A stretch of DNA of 64,000 nucleotides from G958296245 sp963664035. GTDB lineage: Bacteria; Chloroflexota; Dehalococcoidia; Lucifugimonadales; G958296245. Below the pieces are notes generated by a model that had not been told where the DNA came from, searched no databases, and was given only the letters and a program-made list of their open reading frames with translations. The stretch is from positions 1,364,001 to 1,428,000 of the forward strand of contig OY760867.2 in the NCBI GenBank assembly GCA_963664035.2. The letters run 5' to 3'. The position numbers and the translations under genes were made by a program. Shown here piece by piece: positions 49,585 through 57,778 of this stretch (positions within the stretch are counted from its first letter, which is position 1; each line of letters opens with the position of its first letter).

Positions 49585-50541
49585 CTACCCCTTGACCCGG
49601 ATGCGAGGGTCTGCGTAGGCGTACAGTATGTCGGCCAGCAGGTTGGCCCCCAGCACCAATGTCGTGATGATCATCGTCAGCCCCATCAACAGCGTGTAGT
49701 CCCTCAGGTAGATCGCCTCTACCGAGAGGCGGCCCATCCCCGGCCAGGCGAACATGAACTCGATTATCAGGGCCCCGCTGAAGAGGAACGGCAGCCGGAG
49801 CGTCGTCACCGTGATCAGCGGCAGCAGCGCGTTCTGGAAGGCGTGCCTGCCAATGACCGCGAGCTCCGTCAGCCCCTTCGCGCGGGCGGTGCGCACGTAG
49901 TCCGACAGCATCACCTCGAGCATCGCCGTGCGGGCATAGCGCGTGTTGCCGGCCATCGATTCGAGGGAGAGAACGATCGCGGGCAGCGCCAGGTGGTGAA
50001 GGTTGCTCACCAGCGAGAACTCCTCGCCCGCGGGCGCCATCCCGTGCGACGGGAACAACTCCCAGAGCGCGACGAACAGGTACAGCGCCATCAGCGCGAA
50101 GAAGAACGTCGGTATGGACACTCCGAATAGCGCCGCCACGCTGAGCGAATAGTCGTACATGCTGTACTGCCGCAGCGCCGCGACCACGCCGAAGACGGTG
50201 CCCAGCACCACCGACATCACCAGGGCCACCGACGTCAACTCCACTGTGGGCAGAACCGCCCTGCCGATGACCTTCAGAACGGGCTCGCCCGAATGGTACG
50301 AGTAGCCGAAGTTGCCAGTGAGAACCTCGCGCAGCCAGATCACGTACCGCACGTGAACCGGCTTGTTCAGGCCCAGCCGCTCTCGAAGCGCGTCCCCGCC
50401 CGCTCCCGTCATCAACTCCGGGTCCGCCATAGCCGAGACCGGGTCTCCCGGCACCAAGTTGGCGAACCCGTAGGTCATCATCGAGATGACCAAGAGAACC
50501 GGGATAGAGATGAGCAACCGCCGGAGGATGTATTGCTGCAT
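49585..50541 (-). CDS. Peptide/opine-type ABC transporter permease (DppB-like)
   Basis: A 318-residue permease: MQQYILRRLLISIPVLLVIS is the classic DppB opening, then FANLVPGDPV, TGNFGYSYHSGEPV, and the coupling loop YVRTARAKGLTELAVIGRHAFQNALLP (near 210), ending FMFAWPGMGRLSVEAI and LYAYADPRIRVKG. ATG 50541 was preferred over 50571 since it matches the family start. It lies between the substrate-binding lipoprotein and DppC-like genes on one transcript. Confidence 0.93.
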   Translation of the reverse strand: MQQYILRRLLISIPVLLVISMMTYGFANLVPGDPVSAMADPELMTGAGGDALRERLGLNKPVHVRYVIWLREVLTGNFGYSYHSGEPVLKVIGRAVLPTVELTSVALVMSVVLGTVFGVVAALRQYSMYDYSLSVAALFGVSIPTFFFALMALYLFVALWELFPSHGMAPAGEEFSLVSNLHHLALPAIVLSLESMAGNTRYARTAMLEVMLSDYVRTARAKGLTELAVIGRHAFQNALLPLITVTTLRLPFLFSGALIIEFMFAWPGMGRLSVEAIYLRDYTLLMGLTMIITTLVLGANLLADILYAYADPRIRVKG

Positions 50542-50652
50542 TGGCTGAAAACGGTAGGGGGACGCCCGCAAGTACGCGTCGCCCCCCTACCTGCTCTTAC
50601 TGCCGCTCTTTCTCGGGCCCGGACGGCCCGGGGTTCACCAACCGGCCTAACT

Positions 50653-52719
50653 CTACTGTTTGATGTCCCACTGCTCCATGTGGTAGATCCAGTTGTCGTC
50701 ACGTCCCGAGTGGACCGGGTAGATTGGCATGTCGGAGTACCTTGAGGGCTTGGGAACGTCCCCCAGGATCGGCATCCGGAACCTGTTGTTCTGGACCTTT
50801 ACATTGGCCGCCTCCCAGATGGAGGTCCAGGGCAGGACGTCCCACAGCCAAGTCTCCGTGAAGTTCTGGAAGAACTTGGCGCGCTCACTCCGGTCCACGA
50901 TAGCCGCGCCCTCTTCCATCGCCGTGTAGAACTCGGGGTACTGGTGGTGGATGCCGAACGCGTTCTCTCCGCCCGTCAAACCGAGGTTCGAGAGGAGGAA
51001 GACGCCGGGCTCGCTCATAGAGCCCGCTGCCCAGCCTATGACCTCGGCTTCGTAGGTGTCGTACCAGGCGCTCTGGCCCGCGGCTGTGTCCTGCTCTTGG
51101 ATTATGAAGTTGATCCCAACGTCCTTGAGCATGTCCTGCTGGACAGCCAGCTCTGCCCTACGGTTGGGGTCGGTGATGGGGCGCGTGATCATCGTGATGT
51201 CGATGGGGTTGTCGACGCTGTAACCTGCCGCCTCCATCAAAGACGTGGCCTTGGACGGGTTGTAGGCGAATCGGGTGTCCCATTCGGGCTTGTAGACGAA
51301 CGACTGGAACAGGGGCGAGCCCTTGACATTGCACAGGCCGCCGTAGAAGCTGTCGCAAATCTTTTGCCAGTCCACGCCGATCCAGAATGCCTCGCGGATC
51401 CTCGGGTCCCTCAGCCGCTCGATGCGCTGGTTCCAGGCGTATGACCGAATCAGGCCGGCCTGGGTGCCGTACACGTCGAACCGCGGGTCCTGGAAGAACT
51501 CCTTATTCGCCGCCAGCGATACCCCGCCGCGGACCGTCGTGTCGATCTCCCCGCGCTGGAGGGCGATCTGTGTCGCGTCGGCGGAGGGGATGATCTCCAG
51601 GATCAGCTTGTCGACGTTGGGCCGCCCGAAGTAGAAGTCGTCGAACGCCTCTAGCACCATCGCCTGCTGGGGCACCCAGCTCACGAACTTGAACGGGCCG
51701 GAGCCCATCAGCCCCTGGGACCAGAAGTCGTGCTCGAAGAGCTGGTCGTCCGGGATGTCCTTCAGCGCGTGCTCCGGCAGGATGGGCGCCGGGCTCAGCG
51801 CGGCGATGGTGACCAGTTCGTCGAGGAACGTTACGTTGGGACGCTCCATCGTCAGCTTGATCGTGTTGTCGTCGATGATCTCTATCCCCTCGACGTCATC
51901 CGCCTCGCCATTCTGGAACGCCTTGGCGCCCTTCACCGAGATGTAGGTGTTCACCATCCACTCGGCGCTCTGGGGGTGCAGCAGCGACTTGATCGTGAAC
52001 GCCACGTCATTGGCCGTCACGGGCGTGCCGTCGTGCCACTTGGCGTGTTTCTGGAGATAGAACGTGTACTCGGTAGCGTCTTCGCTGACCTCCCAGCCCG
52101 CCGCCAGGTCCGGCGCCCACGACCCCGTTGCGGGGCCGGGCTGCACCAGGCGCGAGAACGTCCAGCCGAGTGTGATCGTCACGGCGCCGCTACCGCCGGT
52201 GTGCGGGTTGAATCCCGGCGGCATGTTCGCCATCCGGACGCGGAGCACCTTCTCCTCGCCTCTATCGACCTCGACGATCTTCTCTACCTCTTTGACCACC
52301 TCTACCTCTTTGACCACCTCCTGGGTGACCACGACCTCCTTAGGCACCTCCTTGATCACCTCCTTGGTGACCACGACCTCCTTGGGCACCTCCTTGACGA
52401 CCTCTTTCTCCACCACCACCTCTACAGGCACCTCTTTGACCACCTCTTTGGTGACCACGACCTCTTTGACCACTTCAACCGGCTTCTCCACCACCACGGT
52501 CTCGCCCGGCACCTGTACTTCCTTGATGACCTCTTTCTCCACCACGACCGTCTCGCCCGGCACCTGCACCTCCTTGACCACCTCTCTCTCCACCACAACC
52601 TCCACGGGCACCTCCTTCACCACCTCCCTGGTGCCGCAGGCCGCCAATAGCAACAGCGCGGCGACCGCGGCCATGACGCAGACCGATACCATTCGGGGCG
52701 CTTTCCAGACCATGTTCAT
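50653..52719 (-). CDS. Family-5 ABC substrate-binding lipoprotein with long Val/Glu/Lys stalk
   Basis: A 688-residue lipoprotein. Signal with lipobox LLLLAAC (Cys28), then ~120 residues of Glu-Val-Val-Lys-Glu-Val-Pro-type repeats (about 31-152) that place the binding domain away from the membrane. The binding domain has RMANMPPGFNPHTGGSGA, KHAKWHDGTPVTANDVAFTI (near 225) and IREAFWIGVDW typical of SBP family 5 (peptides, nickel, oligosaccharides). GGGAGGAG precedes ATG 52719, and a promoter is seen at 52822-52793. Such stalks are frequent in Chloroflexota importers, which lack an outer membrane. Confidence 0.92.
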   Translation of the reverse strand: MNMVWKAPRMVSVCVMAAVAALLLLAACGTREVVKEVPVEVVVEREVVKEVQVPGETVVVEKEVIKEVQVPGETVVVEKPVEVVKEVVVTKEVVKEVPVEVVVEKEVVKEVPKEVVVTKEVIKEVPKEVVVTQEVVKEVEVVKEVEKIVEVDRGEEKVLRVRMANMPPGFNPHTGGSGAVTITLGWTFSRLVQPGPATGSWAPDLAAGWEVSEDATEYTFYLQKHAKWHDGTPVTANDVAFTIKSLLHPQSAEWMVNTYISVKGAKAFQNGEADDVEGIEIIDDNTIKLTMERPNVTFLDELVTIAALSPAPILPEHALKDIPDDQLFEHDFWSQGLMGSGPFKFVSWVPQQAMVLEAFDDFYFGRPNVDKLILEIIPSADATQIALQRGEIDTTVRGGVSLAANKEFFQDPRFDVYGTQAGLIRSYAWNQRIERLRDPRIREAFWIGVDWQKICDSFYGGLCNVKGSPLFQSFVYKPEWDTRFAYNPSKATSLMEAAGYSVDNPIDITMITRPITDPNRRAELAVQQDMLKDVGINFIIQEQDTAAGQSAWYDTYEAEVIGWAAGSMSEPGVFLLSNLGLTGGENAFGIHHQYPEFYTAMEEGAAIVDRSERAKFFQNFTETWLWDVLPWTSIWEAANVKVQNNRFRMPILGDVPKPSRYSDMPIYPVHSGRDDNWIYHMEQWDIKQ

Positions 52720-52792
52720 TTGGCTCCTCCCAAAGCTGCTTGGATGACAACTCCACTACGGACGCTGACCTCACCCCGAGATGAGGCGCCCA

Positions 52793-52822
52793 TATCTACG
52801 CACGAATGGGGAAAGGTGTCAA
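52793..52822 (-). promoter_or_regulatory. Sigma-70-type promoter of the ABC importer unit
   Basis: On the minus strand TTGACA (52822-52817) and TAGATA (52798-52793) are 18 bp apart, with transcription predicted to start about 65 bp upstream of the substrate-binding protein's ATG. A perfect -35 and good spacing make this credible. Confidence 0.6.
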
Positions 52823-52919
52823 CATCGTGATTTTCTTCACACACTCGAAGGGAGCCTGGGGCTGCGCCCCAGTTTTCGACTGTTACAATAGTGGTCACGT
52901 CATCGGGAAGGAGTGCGGG

Positions 52920-53192
52920 ATGTCCACCCAGGGGCGTGCGGCGGCAACGCCTAAGACCATCAAGGCATCGGAGTTCAAGGCGAAGTACCTACAGCTCATG
53001 GACGAGGTGGCCGAGACCGGTGAGGAGATTGTCATCACCAAGCACGGCCACCCAGTCTCCAGGCTGGCTCCCTACAGGGAGAGGCCGAAGACGCTATTCG
53101 GCAGGGGCGGGCCAATCGTGGTCCACGGCGATATCGATGGTCCTATCGACGTGGTCTGGGAAGCCGAGCAGGGCCTGTTGGACGGCAAGTAG
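52920..53192 (+). CDS. Phd/YefM-type antitoxin (orphan)
   Basis: A 90-residue antitoxin: TIKASEFKAKYLQLMDEVAETGEEIVITKHGHPVSRLAPYR is a complete Phd/YefM DNA-binding domain. The C-terminus IDVVWEAEQGLLDGK would wrap the toxin. AAGGAG precedes ATG 52920, and TACAAT (52884-52889) may be the -10 box. The next gene overlaps its stop and starts as a PIN toxin, but breaks off after about ten residues, so the antitoxin has no intact partner here. Confidence 0.82.
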   Translation: MSTQGRAAATPKTIKASEFKAKYLQLMDEVAETGEEIVITKHGHPVSRLAPYRERPKTLFGRGGPIVVHGDIDGPIDVVWEAEQGLLDGK

Positions 53193-53260
53193 TGCTCCTG
53201 CTGGACACAAACGCACTGGTGTGTCGGACCAACGGCTGCTCGACTGGGGCGGAAGCCTGA
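53192..53260 (+). pseudogene. vapC (PIN toxin) 5' stub
   Basis: GTG 53192 overlaps the antitoxin stop (TAGTG) and encodes (M)LLLDTNALV, the invariant start of a VapC toxin with its first catalytic Asp, then CRTNGCSTGAEA and a stop at 53258-53260. The remaining ~110 residues are missing; the SDR gene begins 24 bp later. A deletion between the toxin's first codons and the SDR promoter region is the simplest explanation. Confidence 0.65.
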
Positions 53261-53283
53261 GAAGACTGGATGCGAGAGAGTAG

Positions 53284-54117
53284 ATGCGAGACAGGCCGCT
53301 GGCAGGCAAGGTCGCCATCGTAACCGGCGCGGGCAGCCCCATCGGGCTGGGCCGCGCCATCACGCTGGCCTTCGTGCGGGCCGGCGCCAGGGTCGCCATG
53401 CTGGACGTCGACGAAGGCTGGCTCCGGCGGTCCGCCAACGACGCCCGGGCGGTCGGCGGAGACGACTCCGTCCTGCCCATCGTCTGCGACGTCACGGACC
53501 CAGGTAGCGCGGAGGAGGCGGTCGGCAGGACGATAGACGGGCTCGGGGGTCTCCACGTCCTGGTCAACAACGCCGGCATCATGAACCCTTCCGCCGGCCG
53601 CGCCCCCTTCTGGGACGTACCCCCCGACACGTGGCGGAAGATAGTGGCCGTCAATTCCGGCGGGCCGTTCCACATGGCCCGCGCGGCCGTGCCCCACATG
53701 CTCGCCCAGGGGTGGGGCCGCATCATCGGCGTCACCACCAGCGTGGATACGATGTACAGGGAGGGCATGTGCCCCTACGGACCGTCTAAGGCGGCGCACG
53801 AGGCCCTCGTCGCCCTCATGGCCCGTGAGCTGGAGGGAGCGGGCGTCACGGCGAACGTCCTCATCCCAGGCGGCACAACCGTCACCAACCTCGTCCCGCG
53901 GGACTTTCCGCCCGGCCGGACCGCGCCCATGGAGCCGGAGGTGATGCGGGCGCCCGCGGTCTGGCTCGCGTCCGACGAGTCGGCGGGGACCAATGGAATG
54001 CGCTTCATCGCCTACCACTGGGACGAGAGCCTGCCCATAGAGCAGCGCCTTGAAAAGGCCGGCGCGCCCGCCGCCTGGCCCCAGCTGGGCAAGCAGGCCA
54101 TCGACCCCTGGCCCTGA
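53284..54117 (+). CDS. Short-chain dehydrogenase/reductase (SDR)
   Basis: A 277-residue classical SDR. Cofactor loop TGAGSPIGLGRAI (residues ~14-26), DVTDPG, NNAGIMNP (~94), and the catalytic YGPSK (Tyr near 162, Lys 166) with Ser upstream in GVTTSVDT. Asp at the end of strand 2 (AMLDVDEG) favours NAD(H) over NADP(H). The substrate is unknown. No good ribosome site precedes ATG 53284, perhaps a consequence of the upstream deletion. It is followed by a hairpin and an IS1380-family element. Confidence 0.9.
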   Translation: MRDRPLAGKVAIVTGAGSPIGLGRAITLAFVRAGARVAMLDVDEGWLRRSANDARAVGGDDSVLPIVCDVTDPGSAEEAVGRTIDGLGGLHVLVNNAGIMNPSAGRAPFWDVPPDTWRKIVAVNSGGPFHMARAAVPHMLAQGWGRIIGVTTSVDTMYREGMCPYGPSKAAHEALVALMARELEGAGVTANVLIPGGTTVTNLVPRDFPPGRTAPMEPEVMRAPAVWLASDESAGTNGMRFIAYHWDESLPIEQRLEKAGAPAAWPQLGKQAIDPWP

Positions 54118-54137
54118 TGCGAAGCTCTCTCCTACCT

Positions 54138-54159
54138 CTTCCCCCGCCGCTGGGGGAAG
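54138..54159. repeat. Hairpin repeat beside the IS left end
   Basis: CTTCCCCC (54138-54145) pairs with GGGGGAAG (54152-54159) around six bases, followed by ATTGAGATGGGGG. Whether it ends the SDR transcript is unclear; no T-tract follows. The IS target site starts 14 bp downstream. Confidence 0.5.
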
Positions 54160-54176
54160 ATTGAGATGGGGGTCTC

Positions 54177-56059
54177 CCCAGATCCACCACCTAGCGTTAT
54201 TGGTGTGGACTTTGCGGTTCTACAGGGACATGTTCGTCGTTGCCTCGGCGTCACATATGCTCAGATTGGGCCGTAGGGAGGGGTTTGGACGACGTTTTGA
54301 GGGTATTGGGGCGGCCTGATACCAAGCGGCGGCTCTGTTGAGTCCAAGGAAGGCATGGCCCGGCCAGACGACACCGCTGAGTCGCCTTCAACCGATGGGC
54401 CCTCTCCCCCTACCGGGTCGCCTATGCCGTTTACGGCTCGGCAGCCAGCGCCGATAGCCTCTGCCGCGCTCTGAGCACCAACTCGTATGAGGGGTGTCCA
54501 CGCGCCAGGCGGATGATCAGCCTTCGAGCGTGCCATATGACCCGGCCAGCAAGGGCGATCAGGTTGAAGCGGACCGCTTTCAGACGCTTGCTCACCCACT
54601 GTCCGCCCAACACCAGCCGCTTCATCGCCGAGTTCAGATTGAAGGCCAGCACCACTATGGCCCACCATGCCGCGTTGGCTCCGAACAGGCCCGAAGGGAG
54701 CCTGCCGCCCGCAAGGTCCTCCTTCAACACGCCGTGTACCTCCTCACCCTTGCCGCATCTCTGCCTCGACCACCCGATCACCTCGTCTCCCGGTAGGTCT
54801 CGGTTGGTCACCAGCCCGAAGACCTTGTGCCAACCCCGACCGGGCAACTCCATCGCAGGGAATGGAAGCTCTAGCTGGCTGTCCATCCCAGGCAGAGGCT
54901 GCTCGTTCAACCGCTCCCTGATGGCTATGAACCGATACTCAGGGCTGTTCTTCGAGTGCCCTATCCAGTTGGGCACGAAGTTGACCTCAGCCCACTGTTG
55001 GCCCGTATCCACCCTATGCTCGCCCACCTTCCGGTACAGCGGCTGCCACTGCCGCTCGGGAACCGCCGACACCGCACGGCGGAACTCCGCCGTCACGTCA
55101 ACACCCACCGCAAACTCGATCACCCCGAACCGCTCGTTCCTTCCCTCGGCGCAGTATCGCAGCAACTCCTGCTCGTACCCCGCCGTATCAGACCTCAGCA
55201 TCACCCTCTCGACGCTGTAATGCAGTTGCTCCAGTGCTTCGGTCAGCACGCGCAACTGCTGATGGCCCGCAGGCACGTTGCCGTCTCGGAACTCCGAATG
55301 AACGATCAGGTCGTCCTCTGAACAGTAGATCGTCAGCGGCTGGTACGCCCTGTATTTCCTGTAGCTGAAGAGCGCCTCCTGCTTGTGCGTCTCCACCAGG
55401 GTCGCGTCCATGTCCAGAGTCGCCACGGTGTGAGGCGAACGGCTCTGAACGAAGCCCACCATCTCGGCGTTGACCTCCCAGAGACCGCGCAGCGCCTGGT
55501 TGGGCGTAGGGATGAATGCCCGGTGAGCTTGCCGCCGAGACTCCTCGTCTGCGTCGTTGAATCCCGACAGGTACCGGAACACCGCAGACTCCGACGGTAC
55601 GGTCCGACGCCGCTCCACACGCCATCTCTGGCCCAACGCTACGCGCTCCCTGCGACCCATCCCGACCATCTCCGTCTCTCGAAGCACCCGGCAGAACCCC
55701 TCGTCCTTCTCAAGGACATCCAGATCGGACACCGACTCGCCGCCCGCAAGGTTCAGCAGTATCAGCGAGGTGACTATCTGGCTGTCCGTCCAGCCCTGAC
55801 CGCCTCTACGCAACCCCACGCAGCGCTCTATCGATGACTTCAACCCGCACACCTGTATCAACTCCAGGTACGTCGGTAGGCCCGACAGCGCCGTCATACC
55901 CGTCGTGCTCTTCTCCCCGGCATACTGGAACGGCAGGGTGACTTGCTTCATAATAGATGCACCTCGTTGGTGATGGCTTTGCCTGTGCAGCAACCATCTT
56001 AGCCCGCTTCAACACGGGCGCCAACGAGGTCTCTCTTTTACCTAGGTGGGGAATCGGGG
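54177..56059. mobile_element. Complete IS1380-family insertion sequence
   Basis: The 1,883-bp element has imperfect ends CCCAGATCCACCACCTAG (54177-54194) and, read inward, CCCCGATTCCCCACCTAG (56059-56042). TCTC flanks both sides (54173-54176, 56060-56063), a 4-bp duplication as expected for this family. One transposase gene fills it. The ends resemble those of the 122-bp element in serpin B. The 54195-54430 stretch inside the IS downstream of the transposase shows no gene. Confidence 0.82.
54431..55951 (-). CDS. IS1380-family transposase
   Basis: A 506-residue DDE transposase, intact. The catalytic region has VATLDMDATLVETHKQEALF (first Asp near 197), VMLRSDTAGYEQELLRYC (second Asp near 265) and a C-terminal GKGEEVHGVLKEDLAGGRLP containing the Glu, followed by FGANAAWWAIVVLAFNL, the hallmark pattern of IS1380/IS4-like enzymes. 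ATG 55951 precedes KQVTLPFQYAGEKS, the family N-terminus; a longer frame to 55993 is probably untranslated. The gene is undamaged, so the element could be active. Confidence 0.93.
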   Translation of the reverse strand: MKQVTLPFQYAGEKSTTGMTALSGLPTYLELIQVCGLKSSIERCVGLRRGGQGWTDSQIVTSLILLNLAGGESVSDLDVLEKDEGFCRVLRETEMVGMGRRERVALGQRWRVERRRTVPSESAVFRYLSGFNDADEESRRQAHRAFIPTPNQALRGLWEVNAEMVGFVQSRSPHTVATLDMDATLVETHKQEALFSYRKYRAYQPLTIYCSEDDLIVHSEFRDGNVPAGHQQLRVLTEALEQLHYSVERVMLRSDTAGYEQELLRYCAEGRNERFGVIEFAVGVDVTAEFRRAVSAVPERQWQPLYRKVGEHRVDTGQQWAEVNFVPNWIGHSKNSPEYRFIAIRERLNEQPLPGMDSQLELPFPAMELPGRGWHKVFGLVTNRDLPGDEVIGWSRQRCGKGEEVHGVLKEDLAGGRLPSGLFGANAAWWAIVVLAFNLNSAMKRLVLGGQWVSKRLKAVRFNLIALAGRVIWHARRLIIRLARGHPSYELVLRARQRLSALAAEP

Positions 56060-56126
56060 TCTCCGCCCACCTGTGGACTTATAGCCGTCGGGGCCTTATC
56101 CTTCTCTCTCACAGGAGGCCAGGCCA

Positions 56127-56522
56127 ATGGCAACCAAGACTGAGCTTCAAGTCCCCATGGTAGTCCACGGCACCAGGCCGGCGAGCGACACCGCCCAGAC
56201 TCCCGGCATGGAGCGGCGCCCCGCCATCGACGCGTCTGCGGTCGGCGCCAGCAAGATATGGTTCGGCACCGTCACCTCCTCCCCCAACCACACCGGCCCG
56301 CCCCACCAGCACGGCGAGGCCGAGACCGCCGCGTACGTCATATCGGGCCACGTCCGCGTCTACTACGGCGAGAACTTCGAAGAGTGGGTCGAGGCCGGGC
56401 CGGGCGACTACCTCTTCGTCCCGGCGCACCTCTGGCACATCGAGGAGAACCCCTACGACGAGCCCTCGGAGCAGTTCCTCGCCCGCGGCCCCGACAACAT
56501 CGTCATCAACATGGAGCGGTAG
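56127..56522 (+). CDS. Cupin-fold protein
   Basis: A 131-residue single-domain cupin. Motif 1 PPHQHGEAETAAYVISGHVRV (residues ~53-73; two His and one Glu metal ligands) and motif 2 GDYLFVPAHLWHIEENP (~93-109; third His) are intact. It may be a metal-dependent dioxygenase, isomerase or binding protein; cupin sequence does not say. GGAGG precedes ATG 56127. It lies right beyond the IS element and converges on the oxidoreductase gene, 12 bp away. Confidence 0.87.
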   Translation: MATKTELQVPMVVHGTRPASDTAQTPGMERRPAIDASAVGASKIWFGTVTSSPNHTGPPHQHGEAETAAYVISGHVRVYYGENFEEWVEAGPGDYLFVPAHLWHIEENPYDEPSEQFLARGPDNIVINMER

Positions 56523-56534
56523 AGGCCGAGTCGG

Positions 56535-57728
56535 CTACTGCGCCGCGGAAGCCCCTGCCGGGCGCGCGTACCCGCGGGAAACCTCCCCCGCCGCTGACGC
56601 GCCGTCCAACCGCCCCCCAAGGCGGAAGCGGTCGCCCAGCGGGTTGGGCAGGTCCTCCACGGCGTCGGCTATGACCGGGCCGATGGACCCGCCGAACTTG
56701 AAGCCGTGGCCGCTGCCGCCTCCAGCCGCGAAGACGCGGGCCATGCCCGGCGCCCTGTCCACGATGAAGTGGTCGTCCGGCGTGACCGTGTAGAGACACG
56801 AGCGCCCGCCGACGACCCTGCCCCGCGCCAAGTCCGGTATCCTCTCGCGCAGCATGGCCAGCGCCCGCTCCTCGAACTCCCGCGTGCCGCCGCGGTCCGC
56901 GTCGGGGTCCACGGTGCGGCCGGGAGCGTCGATCGCCACCTTCGCGTACCCCTCTCGCAGCATCGGAAAGCCGTACCAACCCTCGCCGTCCGGGTCGAGT
57001 GACCATATGGGGAATGCGCCGCGGGCGAACCTCGCCGGCTCCTCTGGGGCGATGAAGAGCATCTCCTGGTGCGTGACCCTGACGCCGGCCCCGATTGCCG
57101 GAAGCAGGCCGCCCACCCAGCAGCCCGCGGCAACCACCACCCGGTCGAAGCGCTCCCGCCCGTCCCCCGCGGCCACCTCGCCGTGGCGTCCCGTCTCCCC
57201 CACCCCCTCCACCAGCGTACCCTCCCTCAACTCCACGCCCCCTTCCCTCGCCAGACGGGCCATGACCGACACCGCCCGGGCGCTCTCCAGGTACCCGGCC
57301 CACCCGTCGTACACGCACACCTCGCCGCTGGCCAGGTTGAGCTGCGGGAACCGGGCGGCCGCCTCCGCCCGCGAGAGGACCTCGATCTCCGCCCCGCGCC
57401 CCCGCAGGTACTCCGCGCTGGAGTGCATCGGGTCGCCCGGCTCGAAGCTGCCGACCACGCCCAATCCGCCCGTACGGTGGTAGAAGCTCTCGCCGGAGCG
57501 CCGCTCCCACTCCCGCCACCGGAGAGCGGCGCGCTCCACTAGCTCCACGTACGTGTCGTTGTCGCCCGCGTACCACGTCCGCCGTATCGCCTTGGATACG
57601 TCGGTCGACGAGGCGTTCTCGTAAGGCGGCGCACCCCTGTCGAACACGCTCACCGCGTGCCCCCTGGAGCTCAGCTCTATCGCCGCCGCCAACCCGAAGA
57701 CGCCCGCGCCTACTATCCCGATCTTCAT
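56535..57728 (-). CDS. FAD-dependent oxidoreductase, sarcosine/N-methyl-amino-acid oxidase type
   Basis: A 397-residue DAO-family flavoprotein. The dinucleotide-binding start is KIGIVGAGVFGLAAAIELSSRG with Asp ending strand 2 (VFDRG). Features of the monomeric sarcosine oxidase/N-methyltryptophan oxidase group are the STDVSKAIRRTWY region (~41-53; Arg near the flavin), VVVAAGCWVGGLLP, and the C-terminal GGGSGHGFKFGGSIGPVIADA, although the covalent-flavin Cys of that group cannot be confirmed. It would oxidise a secondary amine or amino acid. ATG 57728 is preceded by GGAGGTG. Confidence 0.88.
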   Translation of the reverse strand: MKIGIVGAGVFGLAAAIELSSRGHAVSVFDRGAPPYENASSTDVSKAIRRTWYAGDNDTYVELVERAALRWREWERRSGESFYHRTGGLGVVGSFEPGDPMHSSAEYLRGRGAEIEVLSRAEAAARFPQLNLASGEVCVYDGWAGYLESARAVSVMARLAREGGVELREGTLVEGVGETGRHGEVAAGDGRERFDRVVVAAGCWVGGLLPAIGAGVRVTHQEMLFIAPEEPARFARGAFPIWSLDPDGEGWYGFPMLREGYAKVAIDAPGRTVDPDADRGGTREFEERALAMLRERIPDLARGRVVGGRSCLYTVTPDDHFIVDRAPGMARVFAAGGGSGHGFKFGGSIGPVIADAVEDLPNPLGDRFRLGGRLDGASAAGEVSRGYARPAGASAAQ

Positions 57729-57778
57729 TTCACCTCCCGCTCCTCGGCCCGCGCCGCAGGATGCGCCTTGGGCCGCGC

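Noticed and set aside
52290..52640. Short tandem units considered as a CRISPR array
   Set aside because: Units are about 20 bp without unique spacers and are in frame within the binding lipoprotein; no cas genes are present.
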